Assembly (NCBI GenBank): GCA_900319035.1
Contig: ONMU01000012.1
Span: 1 to 60,550 of the forward strand
Direction: 5' to 3'
Length of the DNA: 60,550 nucleotides
Origin: an uncultured Bacteroidales bacterium
GTDB taxonomy: Bacteria > Bacteroidota > Bacteroidia > Bacteroidales > Paludibacteraceae
A program made the position numbers and the translations under genes. The notes under the pieces are model-generated. The model was not told where the DNA came from. It saw only the letters and a list, made by a program, of their open reading frames with translations, and searched no databases. Below are positions 17,460 to 25,602 of this stretch, one piece after another (the first letter of the stretch is position 1; every line of letters starts with the position of its first letter).

Positions 17460-20400
17460 ATGGACGAGAAGGATAGGATAATAGAGCAACACGGGGATCG
17501 GAATGTGGCGATTATTGCAGAGAATGGGTCAAAGGTTGAAGTGAATCAGTCTTTAATGCAGACTTCTGCGGATGTGTCTCGTCCGTTGGAGATACATGGA
17601 AGTAAGATCGGAGATAGTCATATAGATAGGAAAGAGACGAAAGAGTTATTGGAGTGGGTACATATAGAACAAGAACCCAAAGACGAAAATAAACGGATTA
17701 CACTTTTGTTAGGTGCAGCCGGTAGCGGTAAGTCCGTTATCATGAAAGATGTGCTACTTGCGCTGCAAAAAGAGCAGAAATGTGAGGTAATAGCTTTAAA
17801 ATCGGATATTATCTATGATGATGAAGGTGATAAGAGTCTGGATGAACGAGCCAATTTAGGCAAATCCATAAAGCAATATATTGAAGAATCAGCCAAGAAA
17901 CAAAGGACGGTATTGCTAATAGATCAAGTAGATGCCCTTTCTGTGGTGCTATCTTCCCATCGTAAGCCATTGGCAGAAATCATGAGTTTGGTGACTGCGG
18001 CATCTAAGATAGAGAATGTCCGAATTATTATGTCATGCCGACAATATGATTTCTACTACGATCAATCGTTTGCTGAATTACAGACAAGCAATAAGGTTTT
18101 CGTGGAAGGACTGAGTGATGATGAGGTACTGCGGGTGTTGAAAGAAAATGGAATGCCGACAGAGAATATACCAACGGAGTTGATGCGGTTATTGAAGAAT
18201 CCGTTGCACCTGTCGTTGTACTACATCATAAATTCTACTATCACGCAGAAGAAAATAAGAACGTTGTCTGACTTGTACTCTTGTTTGTGGGATAAGATGC
18301 TGAATAGTTATTCGGGTAAACCGAAAGATATCGTTGAGTTCTTATGGACGTTTGCTTATAACTTATATACCCGTCAAACATTATCTCTACATCCCAGCTT
18401 GATTCCATCGGAATGGCATCATGTGGGGAATTTCTTACAATCGAACGGTTTTATTGTGAAGAACAATGGTGTGTGGCAGTTTATGCACCAGACATTATTT
18501 GACTATGTATTTGCTCGCTTGTTCTTTGAGAAGCACCAAACACTGAATGATATCTTCAAAGACCAACATCAAGGGTTGTTTGTGCGGAATCAACTGAAGC
18601 AGGTGTTGGACTATCAGCGCGCAACGGATCCGAGAGGTTTTATTAGGAATGTAAGAACAATATTGTTTGAGAAGGAGCCGGATGGTTTTAAGTATCTATA
18701 CCGATTCCATATTCGTCATCTGGTATTGTCGATGTTGGCAAGTTATGAACCGCTTAATCGACAAGAAGAGATCCTCATCGAAAAGGAAATATTCAAGAAA
18801 AAGGAGTATCGGTATCACTTCACCAATGCGACGATAACGTTAGCCGGGTTCAATGTGTATAAAAAGTGGTTAGAAGACCAAGGTGGCTTTTTTGCGGCAG
18901 AAGAAGATTCGCAGCGATATATGCTAACGATAATCAGTAAGGTGATATACGGATATAAGAACGAAGTGTTGTCGTATGTGCGGGAATTGTGTGATCCCCG
19001 ATTAAAAGACGAATATCGAAAGAGATTGATTATTATCATTGACAGGTTGGGGTATGTTGAGTGGAGCAAGGATTTGTCATATGTGATAGACTATTTCGAT
19101 AAAGAGGATAGTGATATCATATTTGCGACGCTACTGCACTCGAATATAGATCAAGTGACGTTGGTGAGTGAACGGGTGAAGAGATGCGTTCGCTCCATAT
19201 ACCAGAACGAGCCGGAGGATGTATTGCGATTCCATCCAACCATTCCGCATGAGGTGCATCTGCTATATGATGATTTACGAAAGAAGTATCCAAAGGTTGC
19301 GTATGATTTGGCGTATGATTTGGTGCGTTATATAGCCGAGTTGTCTGTGGAGGATTTTCAAGATGAATTAAAATCTTCACAAGCATTTTGGACATATAAT
19401 CGCAAGGATTCGTTGGCTAATCGGTTCCACGAAGAAATGACGGATGACATGATGGATTATTTAGAGGGGAATGTCGGAAAAATGTCAGATGCAGAGTACG
19501 TGTTGGAGTTGGATAAATTGACAAAAACGAACTTGGCTATATTGCATGTGGTTGCATCTGCGGCAATGAAGGTGTCGGTTGACAAACACGAGAGATATGT
19601 GTTTGAATATCTGAAGACCAATATCAATCGCAATTATCATTCTTCAACGTTAAAGTTTTATCATATTGAATTGTTCAAGGCTTGGCTATCTGTTAATACA
19701 TCTGATAAGGCATTAGGGGAATTGCTGGATGTTATTAGAACGATTCATCCAGATTGGGAGAAAGTGGCATGGCCGTACGAGAATCGAAAGGTGCCTTTGA
19801 CGCGAGTTGGTTTTACGCAAGCACAATACTATAAAAACGTGCCGGAGGAGAAACTACGGCAATATCCGGAAATATACCGGTTTTATAAGGAAAGTAAAGA
19901 GAAATACGGGAATCTTGAATGTGAGGAACCGCATGGAGTACAAGTACATATCGGATATACGTCCGTCAAACGCGGTGTAATGGATCATCTTAAAAATGAT
20001 GAGGATTTCATGAAAATGATGCGAGCGTATGTTACGGACGATTTACATGATTTTGAGAAGCCTACATTGTCGGGAGTATCAGGAGAAATGGCAGCAAGAG
20101 TCGCTGATGAACCGGATAGATACTATAGGATATACGAGAAGGCACTATCGGATAGAACCATTTCAATCCAGTATTGTATGGACGGAGTGGAAGCACTGAT
20201 GAAGGCCGAGTATATCAAAGAGAGGATAGACACATTATATGTTCGGTTGATAAATGAGGCATTATGCAGACCCGATACGAAGCAACCGGCAACGAATATC
20301 ACATTATGCCGTTTCTGCGACTACTATACGAAGAATCCGCAGAAGCACATGCCAAGAGGGGTTTTTGACTATGTAAAATCGGTGGCGTTGCATCCCACGA

Positions 20401-21365
20401 GCGATGTAGATGAAGCAGTGGATATTGATTATAATATACCGATTAACCGTGAGCGAGGACGTGCTATTTGGGTGCTGATGGAATGTCTGTATGATGAGGA
20501 GTATGTGAGTGAAATCTTTCCAACGTTATTTGCAATCGTGCCGGAAGCATCGGTAACGAGTAAAGTGGGAATGCTATTTATGATGGCATATCTGCTGAAT
20601 GTGGATAGGAAAAAGACGTTGGAGTTGTTTCTTGAGGTAACGAAGGATTATAATCATAACTACTTTACTTTGCCAATTCATAATGGCAATCCGTTATTGT
20701 ACTTGATTCGGACGAATTTTAATGAGTTAGTGCCATATTTAACAGCTGCAACAAAGTGCGAGAAGGGCAATGATGTTACAGCGAACTTGTTATTCCGTGC
20801 TTGGATTTTAGGAAATGAAACTGCAAAGTCGATGTTGCTGGATTTCGCAGACCAATCACCGATTGCGAGAAATCAGCTGATAGATATGATAGCGCGAAAT
20901 TGCAGTAGGGATTTTGTGAATCCGATGTATGAGGTGCTGTTGCGGTATCTGAATTATAAGGACGAGAATCTAGGACAAAAATACGATTATGTGTTTGAGC
21001 ATTTAAGTGCGTGGAAATCGTTCTTCCCAACACGTGAATATCTGGATAAGTTCCAACGTTCGGAGGTGAGTATGTATTGCAGTCATTATATACATAATTA
21101 TTTGAAGTTCTTGGCTAATGAAGATCCTGAGTATTGCTTGAGTTTTTTGGCGAACTATTATGCTCAGCGTGCGAAAATACAAAATATGGAGTATTATGAG
21201 TTGCGCGAGATAACTGAGATTTTGATTGCAGCATATAATAATGTGCGGACATACGACATCGACAATGAGTCGTTGGAGCGTGCAATGGATATGTTGGATG
21301 AGTTGCTGGAGAAGGAGGATGTAAACAGTTATTTGGACAAGTGTTTGAACACGTTAGCGGAGTAG
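17460..21365 (+). CDS. STAND-family NTPase (NLR-like) with N-terminal beta motif and helical repeats
   Basis: 1301 residues. Order: a short Gly/Asn-containing motif at residues 10-30 (QHGDRNVAIIAENGSKVEV is its core); NTPase with Walker A GAAGSGKS (85-92), Walker B VLLIDQVD (151-158) and sensor IIMSCRQYDF (189-198); NPLHLSLYY (247-255), as in STAND helical domains; a winged helix with WQFMHQTLFDYVFARLF (339-355); then about 900 residues of HEAT/TPR-like helices as the likely sensor. There is no effector domain in the protein; the next gene is a TIR whose C-terminus matches the N-terminal motif. It is therefore probably an NLR-like phage sensor that recruits a separate TIR effector. The trigger is unknown. 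Confidence 0.85.
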   Translation: MDEKDRIIEQHGDRNVAIIAENGSKVEVNQSLMQTSADVSRPLEIHGSKIGDSHIDRKETKELLEWVHIEQEPKDENKRITLLLGAAGSGKSVIMKDVLLALQKEQKCEVIALKSDIIYDDEGDKSLDERANLGKSIKQYIEESAKKQRTVLLIDQVDALSVVLSSHRKPLAEIMSLVTAASKIENVRIIMSCRQYDFYYDQSFAELQTSNKVFVEGLSDDEVLRVLKENGMPTENIPTELMRLLKNPLHLSLYYIINSTITQKKIRTLSDLYSCLWDKMLNSYSGKPKDIVEFLWTFAYNLYTRQTLSLHPSLIPSEWHHVGNFLQSNGFIVKNNGVWQFMHQTLFDYVFARLFFEKHQTLNDIFKDQHQGLFVRNQLKQVLDYQRATDPRGFIRNVRTILFEKEPDGFKYLYRFHIRHLVLSMLASYEPLNRQEEILIEKEIFKKKEYRYHFTNATITLAGFNVYKKWLEDQGGFFAAEEDSQRYMLTIISKVIYGYKNEVLSYVRELCDPRLKDEYRKRLIIIIDRLGYVEWSKDLSYVIDYFDKEDSDIIFATLLHSNIDQVTLVSERVKRCVRSIYQNEPEDVLRFHPTIPHEVHLLYDDLRKKYPKVAYDLAYDLVRYIAELSVEDFQDELKSSQAFWTYNRKDSLANRFHEEMTDDMMDYLEGNVGKMSDAEYVLELDKLTKTNLAILHVVASAAMKVSVDKHERYVFEYLKTNINRNYHSSTLKFYHIELFKAWLSVNTSDKALGELLDVIRTIHPDWEKVAWPYENRKVPLTRVGFTQAQYYKNVPEEKLRQYPEIYRFYKESKEKYGNLECEEPHGVQVHIGYTSVKRGVMDHLKNDEDFMKMMRAYVTDDLHDFEKPTLSGVSGEMAARVADEPDRYYRIYEKALSDRTISIQYCMDGVEALMKAEYIKERIDTLYVRLINEALCRPDTKQPATNITLCRFCDYYTKNPQKHMPRGVFDYVKSVALHPTSDVDEAVDIDYNIPINRERGRAIWVLMECLYDEEYVSEIFPTLFAIVPEASVTSKVGMLFMMAYLLNVDRKKTLELFLEVTKDYNHNYFTLPIHNGNPLLYLIRTNFNELVPYLTAATKCEKGNDVTANLLFRAWILGNETAKSMLLDFADQSPIARNQLIDMIARNCSRDFVNPMYEVLLRYLNYKDENLGQKYDYVFEHLSAWKSFFPTREYLDKFQRSEVSMYCSHYIHNYLKFLANEDPEYCLSFLANYYAQRAKIQNMEYYELREITEILIAAYNNVRTYDIDNESLERAMDMLDELLEKEDVNSYLDKCLNTLAE

Positions 21366-21368
21366 GAT

Positions 21369-22043
21369 ATGGAGATTTATATATCATATAGTTGGGCGCC
21401 ACCGATAAAAGCTATCATGAGGAATTGGCTGTGTCCTATTTTGAAGGCTAACCATGTAGATTATATCATCGATGAGAAAGATTGCGGATATGGACATGAT
21501 ATAGTAAAGTTTGAAAAAGAAATAGGCAAGGCAGATAATGTGTTGATTATGGTATCGAAATCGTATTTCAAGTCGAATAATTGTATGTACGAAATGGCAT
21601 TGATCATGAAGTATACTAACCTGAGGAAGAATCGCTTGTGGGTCAGTGCTGATGATTTTAATAGGGATGAGAATGAGTATGATGCCATATTTGAGAGTTG
21701 GAATAAAGAGTTAGCAAGAATCAACAAGAAACTAACAGGAGATGTGAATAGGGATAGATACTACAATGAGAAGATAGAAAAGATAAAACTAATTCTTCAA
21801 TATTTTCCAGATGCATGGCAGCAGATTATGAATAAGAACACCTTGTCGTTTGAGAAAATATCGGCGAATAACTTTCAGGAGCTGTTGGAATATATAAAGA
21901 AGGAAGTTCTACTGGAAGAACCAAACTCCGATTTGCCAATGGATATTGGGGACGCACCTGGAGGGACTACAATTATCCAAAATGGAAATAATTGTGTGGC
22001 TGCGACGATTAATAATGGAGGAACGATGACGATAAATATGTAA
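21369..22043 (+). CDS. TIR-domain effector with C-terminal amyloid-like motif
   Basis: 224 residues. EIYISYSW (2-9), DEKDCGYG (35-42) and VLIMVSKSYFKSNNCMYEMA (58-77) define a TIR domain; Glu75 sits where catalytic NADase glutamate is found. Bacterial TIR effectors usually degrade NAD+ or make cyclic ADP-ribose signals. After a helical stretch and a linker, the C-terminus has an Asn/Gly-rich segment (204-224; core QNGNNCVAATINNGGTMTI) that aligns without gaps to residues 10-30 of the STAND protein encoded 3 bases upstream. GGAG lies just before ATG 21369. No signal peptide. The operon position and shared motif mark it as the STAND protein's effector. Confidence 0.87.
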   Translation: MEIYISYSWAPPIKAIMRNWLCPILKANHVDYIIDEKDCGYGHDIVKFEKEIGKADNVLIMVSKSYFKSNNCMYEMALIMKYTNLRKNRLWVSADDFNRDENEYDAIFESWNKELARINKKLTGDVNRDRYYNEKIEKIKLILQYFPDAWQQIMNKNTLSFEKISANNFQELLEYIKKEVLLEEPNSDLPMDIGDAPGGTTIIQNGNNCVAATINNGGTMTINM

Positions 22044-22065
22044 ACGACAGAGAGTAGTTTTACAA

Positions 22066-22788
22066 ATGAAACGGATGGAGGATAAGAAACTTGAATATTA
22101 TTTGGAGCGGAAGGATGTTATAGAGCGGTATTTTCGTGGTGGGCAGTTCGTGGATGCGAAGCGGGAGGTGTTGCGGTTGAGGAAGGAGATGGAAGAGGAT
22201 GCAGATGTGCCGAAGGATTTGCTGAGTGATATTTACTACAAGTTATATCATTTGGCATGGATGCAGGAAGACAAGGAAAATGCATTTAAGTTCGCAGAAA
22301 AGGCAGCTGAGCTTCATCCGAATGCAGAAGGGAAGTTGCAAATATATAGCAATTTAGCGACTAATGCACTGCAAAGGGACTTGTTGGACGAGGCGAATCA
22401 GTATGTAGAGAAATGTGTAGGCTTGCTGTCGGAAAACACGCCCAATGCGTGGTATGTGTGTTATCTCAAGGGAAAGATTCAGTTGAAAAAAGGAGATCAG
22501 AAAGCCGCATTAGAGGAGTTTACGAGTTCGGCAAAAGAGGCAAATCGAATGCATTTGCCATACGGTGAGATTGCTGCGACTATCTATGTCGCGGAAGTGC
22601 TCTTTCAACTGGGATTGAAGCATAACGCATTGTCGGAGATTGCGCGAATAGAAATGTATGCCAAACGAACAAGGCAGTTGCAGCAATACTTACGGGTGTT
22701 AATTAAGAAGGCGCAGTTGCTATATCGTATGGGAAGCAAAGATGAGGCTGAACAAGTAGTGCTAACTATTCCTGAGTTTGATGACTGA
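22066..22788 (+). CDS. TPR-repeat protein
   Basis: 240 residues, wholly helical, with about five tetratricopeptide repeats: the AWMQEDKENAFKFAEKAAEL and YLKGKIQLKKGDQKAALEEF segments are typical, and GSKDEAEQVV closes the series. TPR proteins are scaffolds; none of the residues suggest catalysis. It lies 22 bases after the TIR gene and its end overlaps the FRG gene, so it may bind and control FRG or connect it to the STAND-TIR complex. The start could be ATG 22066 or ATG 22075. Function is inferred from context only. Confidence 0.8.
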   Translation: MKRMEDKKLEYYLERKDVIERYFRGGQFVDAKREVLRLRKEMEEDADVPKDLLSDIYYKLYHLAWMQEDKENAFKFAEKAAELHPNAEGKLQIYSNLATNALQRDLLDEANQYVEKCVGLLSENTPNAWYVCYLKGKIQLKKGDQKAALEEFTSSAKEANRMHLPYGEIAATIYVAEVLFQLGLKHNALSEIARIEMYAKRTRQLQQYLRVLIKKAQLLYRMGSKDEAEQVVLTIPEFDD

Positions 22789-23878
22789 TATGACAGAAGA
22801 AGAGAAACGTGCTTTGCCAACGATTTTGGATGTGCTGGAAGAGTTGGCTGAGAAGGAATATTTTTGGCATAAGGATTGGGCGCGACAGCCTAATTTCTTA
22901 GCACCTCATTTTGCAGAAGATGGGGAGTATATGATAACTGCTATAAAGTCCCATTCAAGGCAGTATAAGTTATTGCCGGGTTCGCAATCGACTTTTACTT
23001 TATATCGGGGACAAAACAGATATTTTTCCAATTGCGTTCCTTCACTATATCGGAAACCGAAGGCGTATACGGAGGATGAGTGGACGGTGATTAGTCGTGT
23101 GCGGACTGCGGAGTTCATGTGGATTTTGATTAAACATCCGGTGGTTAGGGAGATGCAATCGAGGATCGTTGTGGATTTGGTTCCCTTGGCGCAGCATTAT
23201 GGTTTTCCAACAGAATACATGGATATCACAAATAATAAATGGGTGGCTGCTTTCTTTGCTGTGACGCAATTTGATGATGACACCTATACACCTGTGGATG
23301 AGCAATTTGAGGAAGGGGTAGGTGTGTTCTATGTGGCAGATCCGAAAGAAAATATGGCACAACAGCAATTGTGGTTTGAAGACAAATTACAGACGTTGGG
23401 CTTTCAGTATTTTGCGCGACCCACGAGGCAATACTCGATGGTTTATCGAATGGATGAGAAGGAGGATTTTAACCAGATCGTGGGATGGAGAAAGATTTTG
23501 TTCAGGCATGATAGACGAGCTTCGGAGATTGTGTATAACATGGCATGGAATCAGGAGCGTTGGTTTCCAAAGGATGTGCTTTCGGATAAGGCGCGGATGA
23601 TTCGTTCGGACGGGTATGAAGTGTCAGAAGGTGCAATTAAATTGGCGATACCGAAATTTAATCTATCGCAATCTGAGGATGAGGTAAAAGCGATATTAGA
23701 GCGAAATGGTTTGAGGTGGCATGCGGGAGATGAGATTGCAGCCGATTATACGGAGGTGGAAATAGCTGATGATTGGCGGCAGTGGTGTGAGTTCGGACGT
23801 GCGGATTTAATGAGGAGAATTAAACAACCGTTTTGGTTGTATGACTTGCCGGAGGGAGTGTTAAAGAAAAATGGCTAA
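22781..23878 (+). CDS. FRG-domain protein, likely toxin-like effector
   Basis: 365 residues from ATG 22781 (ATG 22790 also possible; both lie at the end of the TPR gene, whose stop is at 22786-22788). The domain is named for its Y/F-R-G motif, seen as LYRGQNRYFSNCVPSLYR (74-91). LAQHYGFPTEYMDITNNKW (136-154) then AAFFA is the second conserved block. FRG proteins are common in phages, toxin loci and defence islands; their activity is not settled. As the last gene of the operon it may be a second effector beside TIR. The 3' end is followed by a C8A7 tract and the Fic control region. Confidence 0.83.
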   Translation: MTDMTEEEKRALPTILDVLEELAEKEYFWHKDWARQPNFLAPHFAEDGEYMITAIKSHSRQYKLLPGSQSTFTLYRGQNRYFSNCVPSLYRKPKAYTEDEWTVISRVRTAEFMWILIKHPVVREMQSRIVVDLVPLAQHYGFPTEYMDITNNKWVAAFFAVTQFDDDTYTPVDEQFEEGVGVFYVADPKENMAQQQLWFEDKLQTLGFQYFARPTRQYSMVYRMDEKEDFNQIVGWRKILFRHDRRASEIVYNMAWNQERWFPKDVLSDKARMIRSDGYEVSEGAIKLAIPKFNLSQSEDEVKAILERNGLRWHAGDEIAADYTEVEIADDWRQWCEFGRADLMRRIKQPFWLYDLPEGVLKKNG

Positions 23879-23886
23879 CGATGATT

Positions 23887-23901
23887 CCCCCCCCAAAAAA
23901 A
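23887..23901 (+). repeat. Homopolymer pair C8 A7
   Basis: Eight C followed directly by seven A lie nine bases after the FRG stop codon. Such tracts are slippage-prone and also error-prone in sequencing. No reading frame crosses it. Confidence 0.7.
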
Positions 23902-23911
23902 GATAAGATAA

Positions 23912-24000
23912 TCGCAGAAAATTTAGTAAAAATTAGAAATATTCGCGAAAATTTTAGTAAAAGAGGCGATTTAATTTGTTTATTCGCAAAAATTTTCGTA
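23912..24000 (+). promoter_or_regulatory. Three operator-like repeats before the Fic gene
   Basis: TCGCAGAAAATTTAGTA (23912-23928), TCGCGAAAATTTTAGTA (23943-23959) and TCGCAAAAATTTTCGTA (23984-24000) are the same 17-base element on the same strand. Starts are 31 and 41 bases apart, about three and four helix turns, so all face one side of DNA. The third copy fills the promoter spacer and first bases of -7. Binding by the N-terminal DNA-binding-like part of the Fic protein would give autoregulation; that is inference. Confidence 0.65.
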
Positions 24001-24006
24001 TCTTTG
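23975..24006 (+). promoter_or_regulatory. Fic gene promoter
   Basis: TTTG at 23975-23978, 20 bases, TATCTTTG at 23999-24006. It lies downstream of an in-frame ATG at 23976, which is why ATG 24030 is taken as the Fic start. Confidence 0.8.
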
Positions 24007-24029
24007 CAGCGGATTTTGTAAAAAAGCAT

Positions 24030-25508
24030 ATGGCAGGGATAGATTTATACAAGGAGATCGTGTTCGGATCGGCAGACTCGACAACGGCTCAACGGATATC
24101 AGACCTGGAGAAGCAAGGTAAATTGCGGAAGATTGCTCCACGTCTGTACACTACCAACATGAAAGATAGTCCGGAGGCGATTGTGCGACGTAACCTGATA
24201 GAGATATTGGTATGGCGTTTTCCGAATGCAATAATCAGTCACCGCAGTGCGTACGAGATGCGTCCTACCGGTGCCGGTGAGTTATTCCTGACAACGACGC
24301 AGAACAGACGCATAACCGACTTGCCGGGATTGGGCGTGAACCTGATCAAAGGGCATGGGGCGCTGAAGAGCGACATTCCCTACATGGGCATATACATCTC
24401 GTCGGAGAGCCGATGGATACTGGAGGTGCTGGAGTCGTCGCGTAAGAGTGGGGACGAGAGTAAGAGTCTGCCGCAGACATTTGTGGAGGAGCGGCTGGAG
24501 AAGATGATGCTGCAGCAAGGTGAAGCGAAGCTGAATGCATTCCGTGATCAGACGCGTGAAGTGGCGCAAGAGTTGGGGTTGACGAAGGAGTTTGAGAAGT
24601 TGAACAAGATCATATCGGCCTTGCTATCGACGCATCAAGCAGACGTGCTGCAATCGGCATCGGCAGTGGCTACGGCAGCCGGAGAACCGTATGATGCGTC
24701 ACGATTGGAGCTGTTTGACGTGCTGTTTGAGCAACTGAACAATCGGTTCTTCACGAGTCTGCCGGTGCGTTATCCGGACGAGGAGAGTTTTCGGATGTTT
24801 GCGTTCTTTGAGAGTTATTTCTCGAACTACATCGAGGGGACGGAGTTTATTGTGGATGAGGCGAAAGAGATCATCGATTCGGGACTGCCGAAGCCGCGAC
24901 GCGATGAGGATTCGCATGATATATTAGGTACGTATCGGGTGGTGAGCAACCGTGAGGAGATGAGTCGTGTACCGCACAGCAAGCAGGAACTGTTTGATCT
25001 GTTGCGTCATCGTCATGCGGTGCTGTTGCAGGGTCGTCCGAGTATGCAGCCGGGGATGTTCAAGCAGCAGAATAACCGAGCCGGAGACACGGTGTTTGTG
25101 GATGCGCGGTTGGTACAAGGGACATTGGCAAAGGGTTTTCAACGGTATGAGGCGCTGCAGGATCCGGTGGCCAGGGCGATATTCATGATGTTCATGATCA
25201 GCGAGGTGCATCCGTTCAACGACGGGAATGGACGAATGGCGCGAGTGATGATGAATGCGGAACTGGTGCATGCTGACCAGTGCCGGATCATCGTGCCGAC
25301 AGTGTTCAGGTTGGATTATCTGCTGACGCTGCGTAAGTTGAGTAGGCAGAAGAATCCCGAGGCGTATATCCAGGTAATGCAGAAACTGCATGCTTTCAGT
25401 CAGAACCTTTACGGCTTTGATTATGAGGCGATAAATCGGTATCTATTGGCGTGCAATGCGTATGAGGAGCCGGAGAATGCGCGGCTGATTGTGACGGAGA
25501 GGGAGTAA
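24030..25508 (+). CDS. Fic-family protein with N-terminal AbiEi-like winged helix
   Basis: 492 residues. Residues 1-100 (YKEIVFGSADSTTAQRISDL, GKLRKIAPRLYTTNMKD, ISHRSAYEMRPT) resemble the AbiEi-type antitoxin wing-helix seen in Abi systems. The catalytic motif HPFNDGNGRMAR starts at His394, with all residues for AMP or other nucleotide transfer. FSNYIEGTEF includes S-x3-E-G (Ser265, Glu269), the inhibitory-helix signature of self-inhibited Fic enzymes. This makes it an auto-inhibited AMPylator or similar, with its own DNA-binding-like head that may bind the three repeats upstream. Longer N-terminal version from 23976 would begin inside the promoter. G+C is higher than in the defence genes before it. 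Confidence 0.88.
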   Translation: MAGIDLYKEIVFGSADSTTAQRISDLEKQGKLRKIAPRLYTTNMKDSPEAIVRRNLIEILVWRFPNAIISHRSAYEMRPTGAGELFLTTTQNRRITDLPGLGVNLIKGHGALKSDIPYMGIYISSESRWILEVLESSRKSGDESKSLPQTFVEERLEKMMLQQGEAKLNAFRDQTREVAQELGLTKEFEKLNKIISALLSTHQADVLQSASAVATAAGEPYDASRLELFDVLFEQLNNRFFTSLPVRYPDEESFRMFAFFESYFSNYIEGTEFIVDEAKEIIDSGLPKPRRDEDSHDILGTYRVVSNREEMSRVPHSKQELFDLLRHRHAVLLQGRPSMQPGMFKQQNNRAGDTVFVDARLVQGTLAKGFQRYEALQDPVARAIFMMFMISEVHPFNDGNGRMARVMMNAELVHADQCRIIVPTVFRLDYLLTLRKLSRQKNPEAYIQVMQKLHAFSQNLYGFDYEAINRYLLACNAYEEPENARLIVTERE

Positions 25509-25602
25509 CCATCCGGAATATCCGGAGAGTTCAAATTGAGGTAGGCAACCATTTGAATTTTTCTAATAGTTTAACGAGAATAAGAAGATAATTAAATAGC
25601 AT

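Noticed and set aside
23976-24029. Longer N-terminus of the Fic protein
   Set aside because: It would begin inside the -33 element and read through the -7 box.
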